Assembly: GCA_031255815.1 (NCBI GenBank)
Contig: JAIRRU010000326.1
Coordinates: 1 to 5,862 of the forward strand
Direction: 5' to 3'
Source: Treponema sp.
Lineage (GTDB): Bacteria > Spirochaetota > Spirochaetia > Treponematales > Breznakiellaceae
DNA length: 5,862 bases
The position numbers were made by a program, and so were the translations under genes. The notes under the pieces were generated by a model, which was given only the letters and a program-made list of their open reading frames with translations, did not search any database and had not been told where the DNA came from. Below are positions 1 through 5,862 of this stretch, one piece after another. How positions within the stretch are numbered: position 1 is the stretch's first letter; each line of letters begins with the position of its first letter.

Positions 1-691
1 TTCCACCCCCCACGGCGGCGGCGGCCCCGGTTCCGGCGCGGTGGGCTGCAAGGACTTCCTGGCCCCCTTCCTGCCCCTGGGGGCCGAGATCCCCGGTTTT
101 TCGGCTGAGGACGGGGAGAGCGGGGAGATCCGGGCGGCGGAGCGGGCCCTGCGCCTGGAGGGAGACCCGGAGGCCCATCCCCAAAGTATCGGGCGGGTCC
201 GGGCCTTTTACGGCAACTTCCTGGTGGTGGTAAAAGCCGCCGCCTACCTCCTCAGCCTGGGGAAAGAGGGGATACCCGCGGCGGCCAGGGACGCGGTGCT
301 CAACGCCAACTACCTGATGGAGAAGATCCGGGACAAATTCCCCCCCGCCTATCCGGGGCCCTGCATGCACGAGTTCGTCATCTCCCTGGAGGAGCTCAAG
401 CGATCTTCCGGCGTCTCCGCCCTGGATCTGGCCAAGGCCCTGCAAGACCGGGGGATGCACCCCCCAACCATCTACTTCCCCCTCGTTGTCCGCGAAGCCG
501 TGATGGCGGAGCCCACGGAAACGGAGCCGAAGGAGACCCTGGACGAGGCTGCGGCGGCTTTCCTCTCCCTCTACGAGGAGGCCCGGGCCGACCCCGAAAA
601 ACTCCGCCGCTCCCCCCTGAGTACCGTTATCGGACGGCCTGACGAGGTAAGGGCGGCGCGGCAGCCGGTACTGCGCTACAGCGCCCGGTGA
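1..691 (+). CDS. gcvPB: Glycine dehydrogenase (decarboxylating) subunit 2, GcvPB, 3' part only
   Basis: This is the C-terminal 229 residues of the catalytic half of the P-protein of the glycine cleavage system. With GcvPA it decarboxylates glycine using PLP and passes the aminomethyl group to lipoyl-GcvH in the cytoplasm. The reading frame is open from the window edge (first full codon at base 2) and begins with STPHGGGGPGSG, the glycine-rich PLP-site loop of the family. The Schiff-base lysine of the HKTFSTPHGG motif therefore lies only a few codons outside the window. Further family signatures are MHEFVISLEELK, the DLAKALQDRGMHPPTIYFPL stretch and EPTETEPKETLD near the C-terminus. The usual form of the last motif is PTETESKETLD, so this copy has a Ser-to-Pro change. 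A GTG at base 41 is internal and is not the start. The stop at 689-691 abuts or overlaps lplA, which implies a shared transcript. The gene is cut by the window and shows no sign of decay. Confidence 0.95.
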   Translation, partial: STPHGGGGPGSGAVGCKDFLAPFLPLGAEIPGFSAEDGESGEIRAAERALRLEGDPEAHPQSIGRVRAFYGNFLVVVKAAAYLLSLGKEGIPAAARDAVLNANYLMEKIRDKFPPAYPGPCMHEFVISLEELKRSSGVSALDLAKALQDRGMHPPTIYFPLVVREAVMAEPTETEPKETLDEAAAAFLSLYEEARADPEKLRRSPLSTVIGRPDEVRAARQPVLRYSAR

Positions 692-705
692 GCCGGCAGG
701 CAGCC

Positions 706-1704
706 ATGATAAAGCACGGCTTAATCGTCCAAACCGGGGAAACTAACCCCTACCGGAATATCGCCCTGGAAAAATTCCTTCTCGATACGGTTCCGGAGGA
801 AACCTGTATCCTCTACCTCTGGCAGAATCGGCGGACTGTGGTGATCGGGCGGAACCAGAACGCCTGGGCCGAGTGCCGGGTAAAGGATCTGGAAGGGGAA
901 GGGGGCTTTCTCGCCCGCCGTCTTTCCGGGGGCGGGGCGGTGTACCACGATCTGGGGAACCTCAACTTTACCTTTCTGGTTCCCCGGGAAGACTACGATA
1001 CGGAAAGACAGAGTTCGGTGATCCTCCGGGCGGTACGGAGCCTGGGAATCGAGGCGGAGAGGAGCGGCCGTAACGATATTGAAACCGGGGGCCGCAAATT
1101 TTCCGGAAACGCCTTCTACCGGGGGGAGCGGAACGCCTGCCACCACGGTACCCTCCTCGTCCGGGCCAGCATAGAGGAGGCGGGACGTTACCTTTCGGTT
1201 TCCCGGGAGAAGATCCTGAGCAAGGGCGTGGAATCGGTACGGAGCCGCATGGTGAATCTTGCGGAATGTAAGCCCGGTATTACCGTTCCCGTCCTGGCCG
1301 CCGGCCTTTGCGACGCCTTTGCCGGGCTTTACCGGATCGAGGCGGAATACCTGGCCCCGGCGGGGCTGGAGGATCGCTTTCCCGGCGCGGCGGCGCGTCT
1401 TGCGGAACTCGAAGCCGGGTTTTCCTCCCCCGAATGGAAGTACGGCAAGAACCCCCCCTTCCGTTTCAAGGCGGAACGCCGCTTCCCCTGGGGCGGGGTG
1501 GATATCCGCTTCGACGTTGACCGGAACCGGATCACGGAGGCAAGGATCTTCTCCGACGCCATGGACAGCGGCTTCATCCTTGACGCGGCGGAGGAACTTA
1601 GCGGCTGCCCCTTTGAGCCCCAAGCGGTATCGGAGAGGCTGGCGGCCCTCGGCCCCGGATACCGGGATCAGGCCGCGGATATAGCCGCCCTGATCTTTGA
1701 ATAG
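706..1704 (+). CDS. lplA: Lipoate-protein ligase A
   Basis: This enzyme activates free lipoate with ATP to lipoyl-AMP and transfers it to a lysine of lipoyl domains; here the obvious client is GcvH. The sequence follows E. coli LplA along its whole length. Seen are ARRLSGGGAVYHDLGN (lipoate/ATP loop, about residues 70-85), SGRNDI (120-125), GRKFSGNAF with the conserved catalytic-site lysine at about K131, CHHGTLL (145-151), and SKGVESVRSRMVNL. The C-terminal accessory domain follows from about residue 240 (PPFRF, WGGVDIRFDV, ITEARIFSD). I chose ATG 706 (332 residues, close to the 338 of E. coli) because an AGG lies 5 bases upstream and the protein then starts directly before the conserved NPYRNIALEKFLL. 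A GTG at 688, overlapping the gcvPB stop as GTGA, is the alternative (338 residues); it lacks a ribosome site but could be used by translational coupling. The placement after gcvPB supports lipoate salvage dedicated to glycine cleavage. Confidence 0.95.
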   Translation: MIKHGLIVQTGETNPYRNIALEKFLLDTVPEETCILYLWQNRRTVVIGRNQNAWAECRVKDLEGEGGFLARRLSGGGAVYHDLGNLNFTFLVPREDYDTERQSSVILRAVRSLGIEAERSGRNDIETGGRKFSGNAFYRGERNACHHGTLLVRASIEEAGRYLSVSREKILSKGVESVRSRMVNLAECKPGITVPVLAAGLCDAFAGLYRIEAEYLAPAGLEDRFPGAAARLAELEAGFSSPEWKYGKNPPFRFKAERRFPWGGVDIRFDVDRNRITEARIFSDAMDSGFILDAAEELSGCPFEPQAVSERLAALGPGYRDQAADIAALIFE

Positions 1705-1720
1705 CGGCAACTATTCGAGG
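1695..1720 (+). terminator. Weak hairpin across the lplA stop, possible terminator
   Basis: GAATAG (1699-1704) and CTATTC (1711-1716) form a perfect 6-bp inverted repeat around the loop CGGCAA. In RNA the stem extends to 10 pairs, 1695-1704 with 1711-1720, counting two G-U pairs. It includes the lplA stop codon. No U-run follows, so a rho-independent role is uncertain. It is the only structure in the 29-base gap between the convergent lplA and flcA-like genes. Confidence 0.3.
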
Positions 1721-1733
1721 CTGTTAAAGCGCG

Positions 1734-4700
1734 CTATGGGCGGGCAGCCCTGGGGGCGATATCCTCCCAAAAGGACGGTTCCTGCACGTCTTTGTCGATT
1801 TCGGGAAATATCTGGGCCTCGTAGCCGCTTTGGGGGTAGAGGAGGTTCTGAAAATTAAGATTGGGACGGCCTTTACCGGGGCTGGACAGTTCCCCGGCGA
1901 AGGGGCGGATCATGGTTTCCGGGTTCCGGCTAAGGGTGTCCCAGGCCCGGGCGGATTCGGAGTAGTAACCCAGGGCCTGGGCGCGGTAGCGGTTGTTCCC
2001 GGTAATTTCGGTAAGGGCTTCCAGAACCACCCCCATGTTGTTCCGCGCCCGCATCAGGCGGTCGGCAAGCTCGACGTACTCGGGCCGATCGTTAGGCAGG
2101 AGTACCGGCAGGCGGATTCGCTCGGCTTCCAGAAGGTCCAGGAGGCGGTCGTAGTAACCCTGGGCGGCGAAGTAATCGTTCCGCATGTAACAGACATTCC
2201 CCAGGGCAAGGAGCAGCCTGCGGTTAAGGGGGAGCCGGGCGGAGGCGGCGAAAAACCGTTCCAGCGCCGGCACCCAGTCCCGCAGGTGGTAGTAGGCGGA
2301 ACCCATGCGGTAGAGCATCTCCGGCGGGGCCCAGCCTGAGTCTTCGGATCGGCGGTAGTAAGTAAGGGCCATTTCCATGTCCCCCTGCTTGGTGAAATAC
2401 TCCAGGTCTCCCATGACGGCGAAAAGGCGGCCGAATTCCGGGGCGGGTTTGAAGAGATTGCGGGTCAGCGCGTCTTCGTAGAGGCCGATGGCCTTAACAA
2501 GATCCGTCTCGGCGCGTTTGAACTCCCTCTGGTTAATAAGGATGTCCGCGTACCGTTGGTAAGCCTCGATGCGGTACCGCAAACGGCGGATGGAACCTTC
2601 CCCGGCCCCCTCGAAAACCCGGAGGGCGACTTCCAGGGTAAGCTGCTCGTCCCGCTGATTCGCCAGATTCCGGTAGTACCGGGACAGGTGGTAATGGGCC
2701 TCGGGCAGGGCGGGGCCGGCCTGTACCGCCCGAAGCAGCACGTCCCGCACCCCCTGGATCTGTTCCACGTACTCATTGGGAACCCCCCGGGTTTCCTCCG
2801 TCCGCTTGTCCAAAAGGTAGCCCCCCAGCTCCGCCAGGGTATCGGCGCTGATCTTGCGTTTGGGATCACCCATAAACCAGGCCTGGAGGGGCAAAACTTC
2901 CTTCAGGTTATCGGTGCGGATAAAATACAGAAGCATCCGTTCCACCGCCGGATCTCTCCAGCCGTAGTTGTCCAGATACCGGGCATAGGCGAAACGAGCG
3001 TCCTCGTACTTGGAACTATCCGTTTCCCCCCAGAGCAGGGCGTTATCCCCCAGGGCAAGCAGGGCCTCGGGATCGTTCGGCTGGTAATCCAGGATGTTTT
3101 TCCGCAGAAGCTCGTCCGCCTTTTCGTAGTCCCTAAGGGAGAAGGTTTCCAGGGCGGCGTAGTCCAGCACCCCCTTCTTGTCCCGGGGATAGGCCATGAG
3201 AAGTTCGTCGTACTTTCTCTCCGCGTAGTGATACTGCCTTTCATCCCGGAAGGCTTCGGCGTAACGGTAGAACCAGTTCTTAACCCGGTGTATCGCGAAA
3301 GCCTGATTGAAACGCTCGTTCGCCCGCTCGTATTCCCCGGCCTCTATCCGTTCGTAACCTATCTTGTAAATCGATTCGGCCCGCAGGGGGGTATAGACAA
3401 AACGGTAAACCAGATAGAAAAGGGAAGCGGCCGCCAGAATAACGAACATACAGAGCCGCAGCACGGGGAGGAAGCTGTGAATAAAGATGTAGGCGAAACT
3501 GGACTGCTCCGCCTCCAGTTCCGCGCCGGTTTTCTTTTCAAAACCCCGGGGGATGGGGATATCCCGTTCCAGGATCTTCCCGGCCAGGGCGGCGGCTTCC
3601 CTGGGCGGCGCCCCCCGAACCAGCAGCTTAACCAGACCGGCAAGCTGGGCCTCCGGAAGCACCATTTCGGAGATGATCTCCTCGCAGGCTATCCGCAGGT
3701 TGAGGGGATACGAGTTGAGGGTGTTTTGAAGGTTTGCCAGATCCTGGCTGTTAAGCTTGATTTCCTCAGGCGCTTCCTGCTTGGCGGGAGCCTTCCTGCC
3801 GCCTTCCGATCGCGTTCCCGGAGCGGCGGCCTTGGAACCTGAAATGTTGGCAAATACATCGTCAAAGCCCTGGAGGGTAAAATCCTCAAGACCCTCGGCG
3901 GCCCCGGCGCTCTCCCCGGCGGCCTCTTCCGCCGCGCCCCCGCCGGCTTCCTCTATGTCGGGAAGCTCATCATTATCGCCTATGTTGAATTTGTCGAAAC
4001 CGTCCGCGGAGTCCGGAGCGACAGCCAGATCTTTTTCGGTAAAACCTTCCTCGAAATCCATATTAACCGGGTCTAAATCCGGCTCTTCGGATTCGGAGAG
4101 AATTTCTTCTTCCGGTTCCGCGTCAATCTGGAAATCGTCCCCCAGGCTGTCAAAGCTGTCGATGCCCTCAACGGTTTTGCCATCGTCGCCGAGCTCCGTT
4201 AGGGGAAAATCTTCCAGAGAGGGGATATTAAACGCCTCTTCCTCTCCGGCCTCCCCCGGCTCCGCGCCGGCCTCCGGTGCCCGGGAAATATCGTTTTCCG
4301 CCGCGGTTCCGGCAGGCTCCTCCCCAAAGTCAAAGCCCGCAAGGCCGTCCGGATCCTCTGCCAAGGCTTCACCCGCGCCGGGGCTATCTTCGCTTCCGTT
4401 TTCCCCAACGCCCTCATCAAAATCGGGAAGATCCGCGTCCCCCGCGTTTTCGATACCGCCCCCGAAGTCTTCAAGGAACTCTTCGGGAAGGCTGAGATCC
4501 TCCGTTTCGCCTTCCTCCCCGCCGGAACCGGCGGCGCTGTCCGGGGCTTCCTCAAAAATATCCGCCGGGAACTCTTCCGGGCTCTCCCCTTCCGGCGTTC
4601 CGGCGGGAATTTCGTCCAACAATCCGGCGGATATATCTTCGGGGTCTTCGCCGGGAACAGAACCCAGCAGGTCGCTCAGGTTAAAACCGCCTCCGCCGAA

Positions 4701-4949
4701 CGCGCCGGGATCCTCGGTGTCCGCAATCCCCGGCTCCGCGCCAGGAAAATCATCCTCCGCCGCGGCGGCGCGGGTTTCCCCGCCCTCCCCGGCAGCCGGC
4801 CTCTCCGCCCTGGGGGCGGGGCTCCCGGCTTCTTTCGTTGGCAAATCCAGATCGCTAAAGGGAAGGTTCTGTTCCCTTAAGGAGGCTAGTTCACCGCCAA
4901 GTTCGCTGAATGAGGATCTGAACTCTTGAAGGGCTTGCAAGGATGGCAT
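1734..4949 (-). CDS. flcA: Probable periplasmic flagellar collar protein FlcA (membrane-anchored TPR protein)
   Basis: The protein has 1071 residues from the ATG at 4949. Residues 1-40 form a short helical head (MPSLQALQEF, then LREQNLPFSDLDLP). Residues about 40-365 are very acidic and low in complexity, with recurring hydrophobic islets. A K/P/A-rich linker (about 366-397) leads to a helical segment (SQDLANLQNTLNSYPLNLRI, 401-420). One membrane helix lies at about 496-516 (CMFVILAAASLFYLVY). Repeated TPR-like helix pairs fill about 523-1045, for example SIYKIGYERIEAGEYERANE, PEALLALGDNALLWGE, PEMLYRMGSAYYHLRDW (877 onward) and LLLALGNVCYMRNDYFAAQ. There is no signal peptide, so the N-terminus should be cytoplasmic and the TPR domain periplasmic. 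This is the layout known for spirochaete FlcA (Borrelia BB0326), which builds the flagellar collar and helps stator assembly. The name comes from recognition of architecture and motifs, not from a search; an unnamed membrane TPR protein is the alternative. A TTG at 5003 is rejected as the start because it lies upstream of the likely transcription start. Confidence 0.7.
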   Translation of the reverse strand: MPSLQALQEFRSSFSELGGELASLREQNLPFSDLDLPTKEAGSPAPRAERPAAGEGGETRAAAAEDDFPGAEPGIADTEDPGAFGGGGFNLSDLLGSVPGEDPEDISAGLLDEIPAGTPEGESPEEFPADIFEEAPDSAAGSGGEEGETEDLSLPEEFLEDFGGGIENAGDADLPDFDEGVGENGSEDSPGAGEALAEDPDGLAGFDFGEEPAGTAAENDISRAPEAGAEPGEAGEEEAFNIPSLEDFPLTELGDDGKTVEGIDSFDSLGDDFQIDAEPEEEILSESEEPDLDPVNMDFEEGFTEKDLAVAPDSADGFDKFNIGDNDELPDIEEAGGGAAEEAAGESAGAAEGLEDFTLQGFDDVFANISGSKAAAPGTRSEGGRKAPAKQEAPEEIKLNSQDLANLQNTLNSYPLNLRIACEEIISEMVLPEAQLAGLVKLLVRGAPPREAAALAGKILERDIPIPRGFEKKTGAELEAEQSSFAYIFIHSFLPVLRLCMFVILAAASLFYLVYRFVYTPLRAESIYKIGYERIEAGEYERANERFNQAFAIHRVKNWFYRYAEAFRDERQYHYAERKYDELLMAYPRDKKGVLDYAALETFSLRDYEKADELLRKNILDYQPNDPEALLALGDNALLWGETDSSKYEDARFAYARYLDNYGWRDPAVERMLLYFIRTDNLKEVLPLQAWFMGDPKRKISADTLAELGGYLLDKRTEETRGVPNEYVEQIQGVRDVLLRAVQAGPALPEAHYHLSRYYRNLANQRDEQLTLEVALRVFEGAGEGSIRRLRYRIEAYQRYADILINQREFKRAETDLVKAIGLYEDALTRNLFKPAPEFGRLFAVMGDLEYFTKQGDMEMALTYYRRSEDSGWAPPEMLYRMGSAYYHLRDWVPALERFFAASARLPLNRRLLLALGNVCYMRNDYFAAQGYYDRLLDLLEAERIRLPVLLPNDRPEYVELADRLMRARNNMGVVLEALTEITGNNRYRAQALGYYSESARAWDTLSRNPETMIRPFAGELSSPGKGRPNLNFQNLLYPQSGYEAQIFPEIDKDVQEPSFWEDIAPRAARP

Positions 4950-4960
4950 ATTAAGATAAT
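4926..4960 (+). promoter_or_regulatory. Weak candidate promoter for the secreted CBM48-like gene
   Basis: TTGAAG (4926-4931) and TATTAA (4949-4954) each match the -35 and -10 consensus at 4 of 6 bases, with a 17-base spacer. GATAAT (4955-4960) is a better -10 alone but lacks a matching -35. Either would start transcription just before or within the palindrome at 4965-4976. The evidence is weak; it is listed because a promoter must lie in this short divergent region. Confidence 0.2.
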
Positions 4961-5013
4961 TATTTATCGGCCGATACTTGTAAAGAATATATGAAAAGGG
5001 CAAAGAGTGTTAA
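4949..5013 (-). promoter_or_regulatory. Candidate sigma-70-type promoter and leader of the flcA-like gene
   Basis: On the minus strand, TTAACA (5008-5013) matches the -35 consensus at 5 of 6 bases. TATATT (4986-4991) matches the -10 at 5 of 6. The spacer is 16 bases. Transcription would start near 4979 and give a leader of about 30 bases before ATG 4949. The leader contains the 12-bp palindrome at 4965-4976 and no Shine-Dalgarno sequence (AATTATCTTAAT precedes the ATG). The promoter overlaps the first codons of the divergent gene. A second, weaker pair is TTTACA (4979-4984) with AATTAT (4956-4961), spacer 17, which would give a nearly leaderless message. Confidence 0.4.
4965..4976. promoter_or_regulatory. 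Perfect 12-bp palindrome at the centre of the divergent gap, candidate operator
   Basis: TATCGGCCGATA is fully self-complementary. Its axis (between 4970 and 4971) is within half a base of the midpoint of the 41-base gap between the two divergent start codons. It is a GC core in otherwise AT-rich DNA, and lies just downstream of the predicted start of the flcA-like transcript. A dimeric regulator bound here could affect both genes. As RNA it could form at most a very short hairpin with no room for a loop, so a DNA site is the better reading. Confidence 0.4.
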
Positions 5014-5752
5014 ATTGGCCCTGTTTTTTGCCGGAATTTTGAGCATAACCGGGACCCTTAACGCGGTAGACACCGAATCCCACCTCTTTATCGACCGGCT
5101 CCTGCGCCTTCAGGGCCCCGGCGCGCCGGAGATCTTTGAGGACGCCGTTATCTTTACCGCGTCTTCCTCCCTTAGGCGGGTGGGGGTGTCTTTTGCCAAC
5201 GAGGGTTTTTCCAAGGTATACTGGTTGCGGCAGCTTCTGATCCCCCAAGACCCCCTCGGCGCCCCTCTGCCGGAAGGTAAAAAAAGCCCCGATCCTTACA
5301 AGGACTCGGGGGTTCTGTTCTACGTGCACCCGGTTCCCGATGGCGTTGAAGAGCTGGAATACCGCATGGTGGTAAACGGGCTGTGGACTACCGATCCGGC
5401 AAACCCCAGCAGCCGCAGGGACAAATTCGGGATAAGCACCTCGGTAGTCTCCATCCCCCGGCAGGAGGAAGAAAAAGACCTAAACAAGGGCCCGCCGGGC
5501 AGCCTGAACTTCCGTTTCGAGGGCCCGCCGGGAGAAACGGTTACCGTGGCCGGAAGCTTTAACGGCTGGGATCCCTTTATGTACGAGCTGCGGGAGTATC
5601 CCGCCGGGCTTTATTCCCTTTCCATCCCCCTGCCCCCCGGAACCTATCAGTACGTTTTCTACCACCGGGGCGAACGCTGCCTTGACCCCTTCAACTTCCG
5701 CCGGGCTTACACCAAAGAAGGCATAAGCGCCTCCGAAGCGGTGATTAACTAG
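4991..5752 (+). CDS. Secreted protein with two tandem CBM48/E-set-like (glycogen-binding-type) domains
   Basis: The protein has 253 residues. Residues 1-25 are a Sec signal peptide (MKRAKSVK, hydrophobic core LALFFAGILSI, likely cleavage after TLNA25). It has no lipobox cysteine, so a soluble periplasmic or exported protein is expected. Residues about 170-253 resemble CBM48/AMPK-beta domains: VTVAGSFNGWDP (184-195), GLYSLSIPLPPGTYQYVFY (206-224), LDP (231-233) and a closing strand SASEAVIN. Residues about 50-157 look like a diverged first copy: VGVSFANEGFSKVYW (64-78), EYRMVVNGLWTTDPANP (123-139) and STSVVSI. No catalytic domain is present. The start ATG at 4991 gives the signal peptide directly; only a weak AAAG (4982-4985) precedes it. 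It is transcribed divergently from the flcA-like gene across 41 bases, so a role at the spirochaete cell envelope or flagellar collar is possible, but this is inference. I do not recognise a named gene. Confidence 0.85.
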   Translation: MKRAKSVKLALFFAGILSITGTLNAVDTESHLFIDRLLRLQGPGAPEIFEDAVIFTASSSLRRVGVSFANEGFSKVYWLRQLLIPQDPLGAPLPEGKKSPDPYKDSGVLFYVHPVPDGVEELEYRMVVNGLWTTDPANPSSRRDKFGISTSVVSIPRQEEEKDLNKGPPGSLNFRFEGPPGETVTVAGSFNGWDPFMYELREYPAGLYSLSIPLPPGTYQYVFYHRGERCLDPFNFRRAYTKEGISASEAVIN

Positions 5753-5788
5753 AGTCTGTCCATAATGTAGACACATTATGGACAGACT
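5753..5788 (+). repeat. Perfect 16-bp inverted repeat after the CBM48-like gene (terminator or dispersed repeat)
   Basis: AGTCTGTCCATAATGT (5753-5768) and ACATTATGGACAGACT (5773-5788) are exact reverse complements with a 4-base loop AGAC. The left arm begins at the first base after the stop codon. The stem is strong enough to end transcription or protect the 3' end, but TTCCTTG follows instead of a U-run. The arms start and end with GTCTGTCC/GGACAGAC, which recurs downstream, so it may be a unit of an intergenic repeat family. Confidence 0.8.
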
Positions 5789-5842
5789 TCCTTGAAAAAC
5801 GCATTTTCGCAGCCTTTAGGCGAGAAAATGCAAGGTCTGTCC
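5780..5842 (+). repeat. Second, imperfect nested hairpin sharing an arm with the first
   Basis: GGACAGAC (5780-5787) is complementary to GTCTGTCC (5835-5842). CTT (5791-5793) can pair with AAG (5832-5834). Inside lies a perfect 8-bp stem, GCATTTTC (5801-5808) with GAAAATGC (5824-5831), topped by GCC/GGC around TTTA (5812-5821). The arm 5780-5787 also belongs to the upstream 16-bp hairpin, so the two structures compete. Confidence 0.6.
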
Positions 5843-5862
5843 GCAAAGTAACCGACTTTGTG
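5835..5862 (+). repeat. Partial third hairpin unit running off the window end
   Basis: GTCTGTCC (5835-5842) is followed by GCAAAGT (5843-5849), loop AACCG (5850-5854), ACTTTGT (5855-5861) and G (5862). This has the same plan as the unit at 5753-5788: GTCTGTCC, a 7-base inner arm, a short loop, the complementary inner arm, then the start of the closing arm. The closing GGACAGAC would lie just past the window edge. Confidence 0.5.

Noticed and set aside
721..1710. A 329-codon open frame on the minus strand
   Set aside because: It lies antisense over nearly all of lplA, whose family motifs run along its full length; the minus-strand translation resembles nothing known.
1728..1735. AGCGCGCT palindrome in the lplA / flcA convergent gap
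   Set aside because: An 8-bp GC palindrome is common by chance in GC-rich DNA and it lies at the 3' ends of both genes, where an operator is unlikely.
2556..3842. A 428-codon open frame on the plus strand inside the flcA-like gene
   Set aside because: It is antisense to the well-supported TPR and membrane region, its translation has no recognisable domain, and long antisense frames are expected in GC-rich coding DNA.
3757..4929. A 390-codon Ser/Pro-rich open frame on the plus strand
   Set aside because: Its Ser/Pro bias is the mirror image of the Asp/Glu/Gly-rich codons of the acidic region on the other strand, so it is a composition artefact.
4950..5003. TTG start at 5003 giving 18 extra residues to the flcA-like protein
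   Set aside because: The start would lie upstream of the predicted transcription start near 4979, overlap the divergent gene, and use a rarer start codon; the ATG at 4949 gives a sensible N-terminus.
5753..5862. CRISPR array or integron attC sites at the window end
   Set aside because: The repeats are only 8 bases, inverted rather than direct, and have no regular spacers; no attC core-site pattern or integrase gene is visible.

Overview
This window is GC-rich bacterial DNA and most likely comes from a spirochaete of the Treponema group. The lineage call rests mainly on the large minus-strand gene, whose layout matches the spirochaete-specific periplasmic flagellar collar protein FlcA: an acidic cytoplasmic N-terminus, one membrane helix and a long periplasmic TPR domain. 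The gcvPB-lplA pair beside it fits that lineage. No RNA gene, CRISPR array, insertion sequence or phage gene is visible, and no gene-free stretch exceeds about 110 bases.

Left block, 1-1704, plus strand. This is the 3' part of gcvPB (glycine dehydrogenase subunit 2, cut by the window edge just after its PLP lysine), followed with no gap by a complete lplA (lipoate-protein ligase A). GcvH needs lipoate to accept the aminomethyl group from the GcvPA/GcvPB decarboxylase, so the two genes form one functional unit for glycine cleavage (or its reverse). The local lipoate supply looks like salvage and ligation.

Centre, 1734-4949, minus strand. A 1071-residue FlcA-like protein converges on lplA, with a 29-base gap that holds only a weak hairpin.

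Right block, 4950-5862. A 41-base divergent intergenic region separates the flcA-like gene from a plus-strand gene for a secreted protein with two tandem CBM48/E-set-like domains. A perfect 12-bp palindrome sits at the centre of this gap, and a good sigma-70-like promoter for the flcA-like gene overlaps the start of its neighbour. Both facts suggest shared control. The secreted protein ends right against a 16-bp perfect inverted repeat. It opens a modular set of GTCTGTCC-bounded hairpins that runs off the window end and looks like a dispersed intergenic repeat, possibly acting as a terminator.

The most useful leads are the divergent pairing of a collar protein with a secreted CBM48-like protein that seems to have lost half of its sugar-contact residues in each domain, the central palindrome, and the hairpin repeat.
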